Below, in pieces: positions 28,060 through 41,299 of a DNA stretch of 64,000 bases. The translations under genes and the position numbers were made by a program. The notes under the pieces are model-generated. The model searched no databases. It saw nothing but the letters and a program-made list of their open reading frames with translations, and was not told the DNA's origin. This stretch comes from Emydura subglobosa (lineage: Eukaryota; Chordata; Testudines; Chelidae): NCBI GenBank assembly GCA_007922225.1, contig ML679954.1:21207743-21271742 (forward strand), given 5' to 3'. Numbering within the stretch: the stretch's first letter is position 1; each line of letters begins with the position of its first letter.

Positions 28060-28350
28060 AACAGGGAGTGTTATCTAATGGTTAGAACAGAGATTTGGCA
28101 CTAGAATTCATGGGTTCTATTCTCAGTTTTGTCACTGATTCATGGTGTGAGTGGGTACAGCCACCTACACTCCCAGTACAGCAAACTATTGAAGGTCATG
28201 CTTAAGCACTTCATTGAATAGGGATGACTTAAGCATTTGTTTAAATACTTTGCTTAATTGGGTGTTTCCTCTCTTGGTGCATCACTTTCTCCAACTGTAA
28301 AACAGAACTAGTACCACACTGGCTATGTAAGTATCACAAGAAAAGTCATT
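28060..28350 (+). mobile_element. MIR-like SINE interrupted by a palindromic repeat
   Basis: The first part reads TGTTATCTAATGGTTAGAAC and CATGGGTTCTATTCTCAGTT. After an interruption the SINE resumes with CATCACTTTCTCCAACTGTA and AAACAGAACTAGTACC. The inserted stretch (about 28170-28262) has AAGGTCATGCTTAAGCAC and TGACTTAAGCATTTG motifs in partly inverted arrangement, so a younger palindromic repeat split the SINE. Confidence 0.6.
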
Positions 28351-29110
28351 ACTTAAGGCTGTATGTTTAGTAAGGCTTAATATTTTGAGATCATCTGATA
28401 AAAGGTGATATACTAGTGCACAGTGTTTTGTTAAAATTATTATAGACATACACCATCATTCGTGTTCGATCACAAACAAATAGAAAATAAGAACACTAGG
28501 AATTTTTTTTCCTTTGTTGCAGTCAGAGTTTGTATACTTTTCCATCTAATAGTTATGACTGTTCCATGTATATACTACTATTCAGTGTAATTACTATTAT
28601 GTGTTCCATGTAATTACTTGGAAATCGATATACCAAAAAGTACAGTCCTAATAATATATAAAAATATATGTTTTTATAGAAGCTGCTTTCAGCTATTATG
28701 TTATAAATGTTAACTTTTCAGTGATAGTTAGTCCTGGAAGGAGTCCAAGCCCCATCTTAAAGAGCTTGTAATTAATATAGAATTGTGAAACACTTCCATC
28801 TAGTGGCTAATATGAGAACTACACACTACTGAAATTGACAGAATATAGATAACCGAGATTTCAGTCCAACATAGTCTTACCAGAGAGTGTTTGCTATTGA
28901 ATTGAGCTTTTCCACCACCACCCCCAAAACCGGCACATGAACATCCACATCATCAACCACCCTCTTTTCTCTGCCCTCTCAAAAAAACCCAGCCTGCCTC
29001 CAGCAGAGCTTTCTATAACCTTGTATGGGAAAAGAGTCAAAGGCCCCCTAAAGTCCCCTACGGGTTTTACTATGGCCAATGTCGTTATGGGAGAAGGATC
29101 AAGCACTATG

Positions 29111-30150
29111 AAGAAACAGTTACTTACTGTAACTGTGGTTCTTTGAGATGTGATGCAGATGTGTATTCCACTGAGGTGTGTGCACGCCCAGCATACCAGA
29201 GCTGCACACTTTGGCCTAGCAGTACCCGTAGAAGGGTGGCATTCCTGCCTTGTGGCTGTGGCCCCTCCCCTGGCTATATGAGGTGGCACTGCCCTGATTG
29301 CCTCTGTTCTTCTCACTGGCTGGAGTCAAAGCTCTGTCTGCTTGTATCTCACAACCTCACATTTTGTCCTAGCCTAGTTTATTGTATATTGTTACTTAGT
29401 TGATAGTTAGCATTTCCCAGGGTGTAAACATTGTCCTTTGTGTGGAGGGGCGATCCCCAACAAGAAACCCCCCCACGTGGTGCTTGCCTTGTCTCGGTGA
29501 GGACCATCTTAAAGAGCGCTGTTTGATTTGTAAATCATTTAAAAGTGGACTCAGATGGCATGGGACCTTCGTTTCAAACAGAATATTCTTGAAGAGGCCA
29601 CGCAACCTGCTCTGGTACCGAGCCTTTCTCGGGTCAAAGATCACCCTCAAGATTGGAGAGTGCTGACACCGCTCATTCTGGGGCAGGCGCCTTGCCGAAG
29701 AGGTGGGGGAGCCATTCTTCATTGTCAGTGCCAAGGGAAAGGTCTCATAAGACCAATTGGGACTGCTCCAGGTCATGAGGGAACTCCTCTGCTTCCCCTA
29801 GGAAAAGCACAGATGAGCACAGGGCTGGTTTCAGCATGCAGGATGGCACAGGTACATCAATCCCTTCCCGGGTACCAAGTGAGAATGGCAGAAACCCCAT
29901 ACCATTGACTCCGGGGTTCCAGCCTGTGGGCGTCTGTTGAGTCAGGTACCAATGAGGTAGATGCTGGTACTAACTGTGTCCATGTCATTGGTGTACAAGG
30001 CAGCCACAGACATCTCTTGCTTTTGAGTCCCGACTTCACCATTGGTCCAGGACTTTTCCGGGGCTGCTCTGCCTATGGCCACTCCAATGGAGCCAGCTGC
30101 TGAACCTCCATATCTGTTGGTACCAAATTCAGGTACTCCCCTTGAAGCCT
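29111..30150 (+). mobile_element. DIRS-type retrotransposon, 3'-truncated (terminal repeat plus gag)
   Basis: The left end reads GTAACTGTGGTTCTTTGAGA and GATGCAGATGTGTATTCCACT, the same terminal-repeat type as the copy at 43.3 kb. Downstream on the plus strand a gag remnant includes CLGEDHLKERCLICKSF (about 29480-29545), matching the gag motif of the 56.6-61.5 kb copy. No RT, recombinase or right terminus follows. The right limit is approximate. It is intergenic and points opposite to the three intronic copies. Confidence 0.75.
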
Positions 30151-32180
30151 AAGATAATACAGAGCTGAGTAAATGATGAAAAAATGTATTTGCAAATAAT
30201 TATTCAATAAAAAAATGCTAATGTATGCAATGACACCTCTTCACAATTAATTTTTCCACCAGTTCTAGTGGCAGTCTGTTGTATTACAGAATCTGGTGGG
30301 GCCTGAGCCCCACCTTCTTCTATCTCCCTTCTGAGTCAGCACTAAGCAATAGAAAGGAGGCAGCAGCATGGATGCAGGAAAGCACAAGCCAGAGCTCCCA
30401 CAGCTGCAACTGCCTGGGCCAGGACACAGAGGAGAGCTGCTCTACCACTCTTAGTGTGGGGGGTCCTCCAAGCACCTTGTAGAACAGGATCCCCACTACA
30501 GCAGTTTCCTAAGGTGGGCTGAGTCCCAGGACCCACACCAATGCAGAAATAGCCACAGCAGCAGAGGGACTTGAGAGCAGCATGGGCCATGAACTTTGCA
30601 GTGTTATGCCATTAAAAGGCCTAATGGGACAAACAAAAACTCTAGGCTAGCAGGAAGTAAAAGCCAATCATTTACTCACCTTTACTCTTCTGTCATGAAT
30701 TTCCACATCCTCATGGCTGTCTAGTAATGGCTTTACTTTGTGTGCATCATATGTTTTGGATTTTCCCCTCTGTTCAAGCTTCTCACTGCTGAATGGCTGC
30801 ACTAACTGGCTTTCTAGCCCCCTAAACTCACCTCAGAATAAGAGGATCTCTTTCATCAGTATAGTCAATACAATGGATTCTCCTCCTTGAGTCTGGTTCA
30901 GGAGGCATGGCTGAGGCTTCCATGTACATTGGCAATCCCTGTCTGCTTTTGGCAACCAGCATAAACTAGAGCAGCCGATGCACTGCTGCAGTGAGTCAGG
31001 GTTGAGGAGCACAAGCCACACAACACAATTCAAAGGGATGTTTGTTATGTGCTCCAAGACCACAGCCAAGGTGATGGGCTTTGTACAGTATACATTATAC
31101 AGATTCGTACACCCCATGTTAATGTTTCTGTAAAAATATTCCCTTAAGTTTTCAGAATTTAGATGACATTTCTAATCTAACCCTAAACAAAGCATAAATC
31201 TGGAGGTCACCTAAATTAATACTAGCTTGGACTTCTGCTTTTTGTTCCCCTTAACATTAATAATGCACATAATTTTGACAGTTCAGGGTGAGATGATGAT
31301 GCTGCTCCTTTCTTGCATTGGTAAATTGGGCAAAGTGAACTCCATCCATCTCTGCAGAACATAAGGTTTCTATATGAAAAGTAAGTTCCCAGGCCCTCTG
31401 GTTGCAAAGGAGACTTCCCAAATGCGACCTGCCAGCTGTGCCTTCACTGGGTGACAAGATGTCTTTACATCAAGATAGCTACCTTGATATGCCTAGTAGA
31501 GACAAGATAGGTATTTTTACCTTGATTGAGCTATTTAAGGCAAACCCTATATCCTCACCTGTGATTTTACCTTGATGTTTTTAGGGGAGATAAAAACTAC
31601 AGAGCCTATTGCTTCTATCGAGAGGATAAAAGATGTGAACTACTTCTTTACTCTCAACCCTATTATTAACCATTTAAATGGCAACATTTTCAGCTATTTT
31701 ATTTCTGGCCATTTTAGCAGAAATTTCCTGCTAATGTGCTTATCTAGTGTGGGTGGATGTCACTTAAGAGACTGAAAAGATTGACTGGGTTATTCAGTTC
31801 TCAGTCCAGGAACTGCAGGATCGCTCCCTACATTACATGTTCCAGGACTTTAGAGTCCAGTTTTAAATTATTAAAATGAGAGAACTTCCACCACTTGGTA
31901 GATTATTCCTAATAATAAGCTTTCACTGCACAATTGGGAAGTCTCTACACTGAACAAAAACAGGCAAATAATTTACCACTGCTGCTAATTCCCCAGCAAC
32001 TGAGAAACTGTAGACCATCCTGCAGACTTAGGAATTTAACAGGATCATCAGATGCAAGCCCTCCGTTTGTTTTAAAAAAAATCAACCTTTCCAAATGTTC
32101 TCAGGTGCAATGCTACTAAGCAACTTAGTAAAATAGCCTGAGTCCTGTTTACACTCTATTTCATCCACCATTGCTATTAT
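30150..32180. other. Intergenic DNA, no gene seen
   Basis: Right flank of the DIRS fragment. It is moderately GC-rich at 30.3-31.1 kb. No intact frame over 100 codons, no splice-flanked exon and no named repeat. Confidence 0.5.
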
Positions 32181-32184
32181 CATA

Positions 32185-32425
32185 GAAAGAATGGACCACT
32201 CACCTGGGAGATGGGAAACATGGGTTCAAGCCTCTGTTTCACCCCAGACTTCCTGTGTGACCTTGGGCAAATTACCTAGTCTCTCCTCTTTGCTTCCATT
32301 CCTCATCCGCAAATTAGGATAATAGTATTTCCCTGCCTAGAGTGGTTTTGTGAGGAAAAATATATTTAAGATTGTGAGCTACTCAGCTACCATGATAATT
32401 GGAGCTACATAAGTAGCCGTTACAG
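32185..32425 (+). mobile_element. MIR-like CORE-SINE
   Basis: Reads AACATGGGTTCAAGCCTCTG, then CTGTGTGACCTTGGGCAAAT (core), CCGCAAATTAGGATAATAG and GAGCTACATAAGTAGC. Well ordered over about 240 bp. Confidence 0.82.
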
Positions 32426-32497
32426 ATAGAACTGCACCATTAGCCACCAGCGGTGAATTATGGATCCGACTTTTGATGATGTAGGTGCAGATTTAGA

Positions 32498-32523
32498 GTG
32501 TGTGTGTGTGTGTGTGTGTGTGT
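32498..32523. repeat. (TG)n microsatellite
   Basis: An uninterrupted TG run of about 13 units, followed some 15 bases on by a TATATATATG stretch. Confidence 0.95.
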
Positions 32524-32939
32524 AAAAGCAGCCACATATATATATGCTATTCTCTCCAACACTTTAATTGGTATTATTATTAAAGGAACATTTTCATAGT
32601 CCTGTCATGCTACATTCATCTCAAGCACCACTTTTAAGGAAAATGTTCATTTTTAGGTTTGCAGAGAAGGGAATGGCTCCACTTAAAAATTACTTGATGA
32701 ACGCAGATGCATTCTTTCCCTGTGAACTTAATATAAGCCTCAAAGCAAAAATATTACACCATTATATTTGTATTTCACAGTAATTATTTCCAGGATTGAG
32801 ATTTTGTGGTTGTAAATTTAATTTTCAGGGAACGCCAGCTTCAGTATTTCAGTATTTTATAAAGAGCAATGCCAAATCCCTTCAACATCCTAGCCACAAA
32901 TAAACTGCATGAAAACTAATGCAACTATAAGGGTTGTTG

Positions 32940-33075
32940 TGGTAGTAGTTAGGAACTCTAATCAAGGATCAAACTGCCATTGTGCTAGGCAGCATACGGA
33001 CTAAAAAAGGAAACTGTTCCTGCCCAGAATATTCTTAACAGCCCAGGTGTTAGGACATGACAGGTAAACAAGGAG
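32940..33075. repeat. Interspersed repeat fragment (SINE tail type)
   Basis: Reads AATCAAGGATCAAACTGCCA, TTGTGCTAGGCAGCATACG and AACTGTTCCTGCCCAGAATA, which parallels the repeat segment that normally reads CATTGTGCTAGGCGCTGTAC in turtles. Confidence 0.5.
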
Positions 33076-33396
33076 GGATAAGGCGGGGATGAAGTTAAAA
33101 ACTGAAAAAGCTTAGTGGGGGAAAAAAAATAGAAGAAATATATTTCTTTAATAGAAGCTTCATGCTATAGAAGCAGTCCCAGAGACTGGGTAAATATCTT
33201 ACAGCAGGCTAAATATGTCCCATGGGCTGGGTATCGTAACAGCAACGGACTAATTTGAAGATACAAGAACACGAATATCAGAAATGTTTGATACATTTGT
33301 TGTTACAACATCTCCTTTTCGGGAGGTCCAAAGGACAAGATGAAAAAATATTTCTTGAACTTGCAGGAAGCAAAGTAAGTTCTACTTCATAACTAT

Positions 33397-33537
33397 GGCT
33401 TTGTCAACACATAAATTTGCACTAATTTAACTAAAGGTGTGATATTAAACTGAATTCATGAAACTTAGGCGTGTGTGTGTGTGTGAGAACACTATAATTC
33501 AGTTAAACTTGAATTATGTGAATTTAATTTGTCAAAT
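33397..33537. mobile_element. Fragment of a related DNA element with a (GT)n tract
   Basis: Begins GGCTTTGTCAACACATAAAT and runs through TTAACTAAAGGTGTG to TTCAGTTAAACTTGAATT, resembling turtle MITEs whose ends read TTTGTCTACAC. A (GT)n tract at 33471-33485 sits in the middle. It abuts the next element, so insertion of one beside the other is likely. Confidence 0.4.
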
Positions 33538-33538
33538 T

Positions 33539-33817
33539 TAGGCCTGGTCTACACAGATTTAGTAGTCAGATAACGGGGTCTGATAGGAGTAATTTATTTA
33601 ACACCTAGTTATTCCAGTATAGTGTACACACAGTTATACTGGTATAAGGTTGCTTTATACTGGTATAGCTTATTCTCTCTTTTCGTACAGGGATAGTCAC
33701 ACCAGTTTAAAGCACCTTTATACTACTGTAATAATGTCCACACTGGGGGGTTGTACCACTTTAACGGTACTGGTATAGTAAGAAGCAGCACAATTTTCTA
33801 ATGTAGAGAAGCCCTTA
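33539..33817. mobile_element. Short inverted-repeat DNA element (GGCCTGGTCTACAC family)
   Basis: The left end is TAGGCCTGGTCTACACA and the right end, read in reverse complement, CTAAGGGCTTCTCTACATTA. Inside are repeated ACTGGTATA motifs in both orientations (near 33618, 33638, 33657 and 33770). The length is about 280 bp. Confidence 0.65.
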
Positions 33818-34677
33818 GTATCCTAAATACCCAAGTCATTTTTTAAATGTGTCTTACGAGTCTAATTCACTTTGGTCCTTTTTAAAATGTCATCTATCCA
33901 CTATATATTAGAATTAAACTCAATTTGGTCACAATGATTTCCTACCATTTACCATACATATCTCATAGAAGGGATATAACATTTAATATGAGAACGTTTG
34001 TGATGGGCTTGAGATATTTGGAAGGGACACACTATAATTCAGTACAGTATAAAATACTTTTCTTATTACAAGTAAATGCCACAAAATTCATAATGCACTC
34101 TAGAAGCAAAATTTTGTTTTTCTGATGTTCTCCAATTCACCTTTACCCGTCCATCCCCATACCAGTCTGACTGGGGTTTACCTGGCCTTAGCTAATCATT
34201 ATAGGTAATTCAAAATAAATGCATTACATTCAAATAATTTGTGATATTTCAATCTTTATCTAGTCACAGGAATGGATTCACTTCCTATGATGCTTTCTGC
34301 TCATTAAACGCTAGCTTCTCAGGAGAATGACACCTTTTTGACTTTCGTCTCTCTTCATTGCAACAATTGAATTCATGTGAGCAGACTGGATTTTATGCCA
34401 TTTCCCACCCTAGCTTCCAATGCTCTCATGAGAATATGTATAGCAGAGCGCAGAATAACATTTTCTAAAAATGGCTGACAACAACAACAACACTGAATTG
34501 ATTCGGAGGACAATGCTAAAAACAGAAACGAGAGACTACACAGAATATGTCCTTTCTGTGCCACACACATTGTGACAGGAACAATCTATTATTTAAAAAA
34601 ATTCACACAAAATCAACCACTCCTAATCATCTCCTAGTCATCTCAATCCTTACTGGAAGCTGTTTGAAATGCTGATT

Positions 34678-34710
34678 TTGAAAGAAAGAAAAAGAGAAAG
34701 AAAAAGAAAC
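34678..34710. repeat. GA-rich simple repeat
   Basis: GAAAGAAAGAAAAAGAGAAA followed by GAAAAAGAAAC; a purine tract on the plus strand. Confidence 0.8.
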
Positions 34711-36494
34711 TAAATAATTGGAATGGTCTATTTGTAGTATATTATGAAGTGAAAAGGAGGCAGAGCCCAGTCCACAAAAGGCTAGTGTTGTATTTGGTAA
34801 GGTGAAGTAGCTGTAATCTCCTCTTTTACCTGTGGGTGCCATTACTGAACCAAAGCTGCAACTTGTTGATTCACCTCATCTTCGATATTTTTATGCATCA
34901 GTGAATGCATTAATGGTTTGTCATAATTTAAAATCTTTGCTGAGTGTTCTAAAAAAGGTGTGATTATAACTTGTCTTTTTATAAGTGTATTTACATGGTG
35001 TACTTTTAAAGAAAAAAAGCAAAATACTTTAAGATACATACTGAAGTACTTTAAACCAGTCTGGTGTTCATTCTCAGATTTCTCTTCCAGCTAAAATTAA
35101 CCTTCATCTGAAAGATCACACCACCACTTTACACTTCAGAAATACACTCCACATGTCAAAAAATTTTAAACAGGTTTTTTAGGCACAGTAGGCCAAAATC
35201 ATGATTGGCTTAACTCCCCTGACTTCTTTGGAGTTACACCAGAGATGTCTTTTTACTGTAGCTCAACTCAGGTCATGTTATTGCCAGCTAAGATGTCAGG
35301 GTCTGTAATTTTAATAAGATTTCCTTGCAATTAAAGGGAAAGTAGTACTACTATTAGCAGAATTATGAAAACAGCAGACTTACTTTGTCAAGCTGAGAGA
35401 AATCCAAATCTCAACAATCCTGCAAAAATAACACTCCACTTCTCATTTCTGTGCAAAATTCAAAAAAAAAACAAACAAAAAACTCCCCTTTGTTTATATT
35501 AGCAGTTCTCTCACCAGCACCCAAGTAACATAATCAGCAGTGCCTTAACGGACTGTGGAGTGCAGGCCATGATTTAGGAAGGCCTCGTGTTTGCCAATAT
35601 GTGGCAGCACAGACTTTTTACTTAGGTTTGGCAATACAGGAGCAAGGGAGACTACAGGACCAGGAATGAATAATCTTCTTTAATGTTCAGTACAGCCAAA
35701 TCCTGTCCCTTTTCTGCCATGAGGGATACTAAAACCCCCAGGACCATTATATAAAATTCTGATTAACCTTTATATAAAGGCAATCTAACACTGAAATCTA
35801 TTCAGAATATTTTCCCTGGGGAAATAAGGGGATGAGATGTTTTTACCAGGTTACATCTATAGGTGGTAAAACATATCTGAAAAATAAACCCATTTTGATT
35901 TTAGTAATTTTACCTCCCATTCACCTTTCTCAACATTTCCTCCTTGTAATATTCCCTTTTCTCTTGCTCTCCTCTGATGGTAAGACTTAAATTGTTTTAG
36001 TTTAGTCTGAAAGAACAAAGGCTATCTGAGCTCTTCAAAGTATTTTTATTACTAGTGAAACATGCACCTCCCCTAGTCCTGTGCAGGATCAAGTCTTGTC
36101 TATACTAAAGCTTCAGTTATCTTGGGGGAAGGTAGATACAAGATGATTGTCTTCCAATATGAGGGATAAGTGGTGAGGATAGTAACCACGCTGGGGTCCT
36201 TTAAATGGAAAAATCCTGATTAGCTTCTATCTTAACATGCTTCAGCCTTAGTAGCAGCAGCAGAATCCATCTCCTAATATTTGGTCCAATTGAAATACAA
36301 AGAAAAAATACTAATGGCCTTTATTAATGCATGCACATATGAGGTACTACACTCCCTGATTATATCATGCGCAGTGTCATGCGGGTGAGTCTACCATGCC
36401 CTTTGTAGTCATATATGTTGGGTGAGGAAGGAGGACTGAGACCTGATTAACAATTGTCCTGGCACTATCGACACATGTATAATTTTAAAAAAAT

Positions 36495-36605
36495 AATTAA
36501 GGGTGAAATTCACCCTTGAGCGAACAGCCTGCATAAGGCCCTATGCACCATTTATGCCTCACCCCCTTAAAAGTGATGCATAGGGCTTTGTAGGGACCTA
36601 CAGCA
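36495..36605. repeat. Palindromic interspersed element
   Basis: GCATAAGGCCCTATGCACCA on the left and AGTGATGCATAGGGCTTTG on the right are inverted copies around TTTATGCCTCACCCCC. It begins with GGGTGAAATTCACCC, itself a small palindrome. Confidence 0.5.
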
Positions 36606-38174
36606 GAGTAGTCAACCTCACTTCATGCCTATGTGGATTTGGTGGTATTTAAAATGAGAACCTTACAGTACTCATTAGAACCAGGCTACTAGCACAGTGC
36701 AAAATTGCTCACACAGCTCTGCCAGTGTGACTCTTTGACTTCATCTGCGTCACTCATGGTATTGAGCCTGCACAGAAAATAGCAACTGCACAAAAGTGAA
36801 TGGTGGTTTTGTGATCTACATGTGTCCAGCAGGGAACATAAAGACAATAAGGATGCTGATGTAAGCAGCTGCATCACTGGATTGCAAACAATATTACCAG
36901 CAGAAGATGCAGCTGTTCATTACTCTCTCACATATTAATTTTCCCACTTATTGCAAAACCAAGAAAAATTGAACCTTTCGAAAGTAACACTCTCCACGGT
37001 AATGTGTAAGCAGCCAGGCAGAGTGGGCTTTTCTTCCCCACTGGGATGAGCAGCTAGCATCCAAACTAAACAAACAAGCCATCAAATCAATGCTAAAAAT
37101 TAGCTTTATACATGACAGACAGTCCAACCAAAAAGGCCTATTCCTTTTCCTTGTGCAAAATAATATTTCAGATAGATTTCCTTACCTTTGCAGCCTTTAG
37201 CAAAATCTTCTGAGGTTCAAGCAGAAGACATTCACGCTTTCATTAAGCTTGGTGTCTACCGTTCCAGACTCCCACTGCTTGCTTCTTTCTGCTCTGATTC
37301 TCAACAGCCAGGCCTGATGTTGTCTACAACCTGAACTCTTGGGCAGCTACTTCTAACGTTGTCCCTCCCCCTGGCACTGCTGACAGAGGGACAGAAGATT
37401 GGCCTGGGACTGTCCAGGTAGATTCAAGCCCCAACCCAGCTAGGGGTCTCTCTGGACAGCACATCACAAAAGCAAGACTGACTATGCCTGTTTTGTGTCA
37501 CATATAGATGATCTTACAAAGGCCTAATTCATTATGCCATCTTCTAATGTGCATCACAGAAACCAAGGAGAAAATATTGGTCTCTCCTTCATTCCTGCAA
37601 TATATCAGACAGGCTATACACATCCACCATGTCAACATATCTTGAAATGAACCTTACCCACACCTAGGTATACCTCTGTTTAACTAATAATTCATAGCTA
37701 CATCAGTCCATCCCAGAGTCTGCCTACCAGGATCCAAACTTCTCAACATCCATAGATTGACCATACCTCCCCTCTCTGATGATATATTACACAAATACAT
37801 TACTAGAGTCTCAGCTAGCTTGTTGATGTATAAATGCAATATGGCCTGAGAACACTAGTTCACCTGGATGACGTACAGTACAATTGCAATATATACCCCA
37901 AAAGTAAAACACTTTGTTGATTTATAACTGTAAAAAGAGAACAAAATCAAATACAGATTTAGTTAAGATAATGGGCTAAAAGTGAACACAGCACTAACAT
38001 GCTGATGCCAGGCAATAAAAGTGCATTGGCCAAAATTTAACTTTCCCCACCATAGCAAAATTTGCTGTGTCAATTTGTCTACATAGCTGCTGCCCTCTCA
38101 CCCCATTGGTGACTGCATTTTAGTAATGCTGTATATTAGGTTTGCAAAAGTGATAACTCTAGTACAGACATACT

Positions 38175-38250
38175 GGGCCTGATTTTCAGAGGTGCTAGGC
38201 ACCCGTAGCTCCCCTTGACTTGAATGTGAATTGTGGGTGCTCATAATGCT
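38175..38250. repeat. Palindromic interspersed element, right arm shortened
   Basis: Reads GGGCCTGATTTTCAGAGGTG, CTAGGCACCCGTAGCTCC, CTTGACTTGAATGTGAATTG and GTGGGTGCTCATAATGCT. The inner arms CACCCGTAGCTCC and AATTGTGGGTG pair, but the outer right arm is missing. A familiar turtle repeat. Confidence 0.65.
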
Positions 38251-41200
38251 ATGTCCTAGCTACAGCATTTCAGACAAGATAGTCTCCTTTCTCTGGGAAA
38301 AGCTTCTCATTATTGAGGTGCCAAACAAACAAGGATTTAATTAGCTGTCCAGATGCACATCTAGGAAGGTTTTGCAATGTGAACTTGAGACTACAATAAA
38401 GCCACCAATCTTGACTCAAAAATTAAAAGCTTGTGTATTGTTACATTGAGATGAGACCTGATTTCATTAGACATTAACTTACAGTATTACTTGACCTCAG
38501 TCTCCCCAACCTGCGTCTGTGTGATAATACTGTGTGTTAACAGAGACAAAACTCAAAAAAATTTGTTTCAGTGTGAAAGATCTACCAAAAAACACAAAAA
38601 CAAAACACCCCACACATTTGATTTGTTTAGCTTTCTGTGGAATATTTTATCAGATTTTTGTAATACACTGTAATGCTCTCAGCAGGTGTACCATAGGTAG
38701 GTATCAAAGCAATCATAAAAATGGGAGCTAATAGGATGTTTTACAAGTGTCTTAAATTATGGCAATCTTGATTTCATTTACACAATCCAATTCTACTCTT
38801 TATGATAGTTTACAGTTATATACACAATACATGATTCTGAAATACAAGCTACATTTTTTTAAAGTTTAGTCAATACAAAATAGCTCATTTTCAGAAGGTG
38901 TAAACATACGTTTAGTTCTACTTTTTATTTATTTTTAAAAGCCTCACAAAGGTTCCTAACAGTAGATTATTTTGTCAAGTCATGAATAATATTTATATTC
39001 CTTCTCAATGAAAATCGATTAACTGAGTTAATATCACAATTTATGTGATGAAATGACAATGGTACTTTCAATAGAAACATTCTGTCAACATTTCTGAAAA
39101 ACACATTGACCTAACATAACTGCACAGCAAAACATCTCTGGAAAAGATATTAAATTATATGAATTTTAAGATGAGTACTGTATGTACATTACAAACTGAA
39201 GCAAAACTTTTATTTCTCCAATAGCAAAGACTAGAGAAATATAGTTTACATAGTAGTTGCTAAAATCTCTGAATTACTGTACACAAAATATTTGGACAAT
39301 ATTCAAAGTGGAAAACAAAAATTTCTTGCTGACAAAACATATGGCTGATTTTCTGTTGACTGTACTTACAGCCAATTTATCAAGTCACACAGTATTCTAG
39401 TTGCTGTTGTACACAATACAACAAATCACATCTTGCAGATCTTTTACTGCATACAAAATGACTTCAAGAATGACTGCAAAAGCAGGAGTGTATTTTTTCC
39501 TTTTACTGGAGTAAGTAATCTTTGGCCTATTGCATATTTCCTTTCTTATCGTATACTACAGCTCCCCAAATACAAAAGCCTAATCCTATATTAATCCTTA
39601 ACATCCAATTACTAAAGTCACAGGAGAGAAACGTTTTATATTCGGTTATTGCCTCCTTTTGTTCACTTATATCACTTCAATAAGGATAATTTCTGGTGTA
39701 CTCAAACTTGGCTGCTTGCCGTGTGAAATCCTGACCTCACTTAAGTCAATTGGTATTTTGCAATTGGACTTTAATTGGGACAGGGTTTTATCTGTTGTAT
39801 CTGAAGTTGGATAGCACCATTTCTGCTTCATCATACTATATAGCCAAATAAAGCCTTGACTAAAAAGACAAAGTGAGATGCTGAGAAAGGAACAAAGAAC
39901 TAAAATGGAATTGCTCTGGTGATTGAATTTAATCAAAAGAGATAATTTTATTTCTTTGATAGGAAGTTTTACATTCCAAAAATGGGGGGAAGAATATCAA
40001 GAAACATGCTATCCCTGAATACTTGGTTGAAAGGTTTGATAATGGCACAAAATGTCACTCTTATTACTAGGATGGACAACACCATTGAATAAATCAGGTG
40101 CTCTGATTTGAATATGTTGTGTTATGATCTCTCAGCTCCCAGTGTTCAAGAACAAACACTTCCCAAATGCACCATTATCCTTGATTTTCATAGCAATCAT
40201 TAGCTCTACCTAAAAGTACTATAGCTTTTCAAATGACAGCCAATTCAAAAGGGGGTGGGCAGAGGGGGAAAGCTGCTTATCAATTTGACACATTGTAGCC
40301 TAGATTTGGTCCACATGTTTGCTTGTACTACTGTAGCTATTATACAGGAACATATAACATATGAAATAGTCTCAAAGGTATCTGCTTTTATCCTTGCAGA
40401 GAATTGCAGCTGAGTGTGTTTCACAAAGGAACATGGAAGTAAACACTTCATGTTCTGTAAACCAGCCACCAAGATATTCTTGTAAATATTTCAATATTAG
40501 TACAACTGGGGCCAGTCTGTGGCTCAACCAAAGCTCCCAGAGGCATTGTACCTTATTAGGCAGCCAGTACTACTTTGGTAAGCACATTGCCAGCATTAGA
40601 CAGAGAGAGAGACATACACCCTGGCCCCCCTGAAGTCAACAAAGCCAGGATTTCACCCAGAGTTCTTGCTTTCCCTGAGGTATGAGATTCTGCCCAGTAC
40701 CTGTGCAGGAACATGAGGGTCTGGAAAAGGTGCCTTGTACCCTTCCCTCTCCTTTGTGCTCCTGGAAAGAGTTAGGCTCAACTTAGCCTTAAGACTTCAG
40801 TATGCACATATTAAGTGTAGCCTCCATGTCAACGTAATTCTCAAGCACCTCACATGATGACTTATTTGGATGTTTTAAAAGTGTTATGTCTCTAACCTGC
40901 TATGCATAGCACTAAAAATGATTTAAAAATCAAGGAAAATGTTTTTGCTATATAATTTGCTACATGAATTATTATAGTCCATCTGCATTACTGTTATCTC
41001 AGCTCTAACTGTTATGAACCCTCTTACCCCAAAAATTTTCAAGGGATTATAAACCTATACAAAATTATCCCCCAAATGTGTGTTTATCCAATAATTTTTT
41101 GTAGCCTTTGAACTCTTTCCTAAGAAAGGAAAAAACCAAAAAACTTCTTCAAAAATATTAAGGCTGGCAAACCAAAAATAAAAAAGGCAGGAAACGTAGT

Positions 41201-41299
41201 GGTAAGAATGACACTGCACCATTAATAAATCATCATGCATTAAAGTGAGGCTACATTGTGAACTGAGGCTAAAATGCCCATTCTTAACACTGAATTTCC

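Noticed and set aside
28894..29316. Minus-strand open frame of 140 codons
   Set aside because: It runs across the left terminus of the DIRS fragment into flanking DNA, and its frame opposes the element's gag.
29396..29776. Minus-strand open frame of 126 codons
   Set aside because: It is the complement of the gag remnant on the plus strand (GEDHLKERC motif), so it is a shadow.
34842..35039. Minus-strand open frame considered as an exon
   Set aside because: No good acceptor and donor pair, no recognisable family, and it lies beyond the 3' end of the kinesin-like gene.
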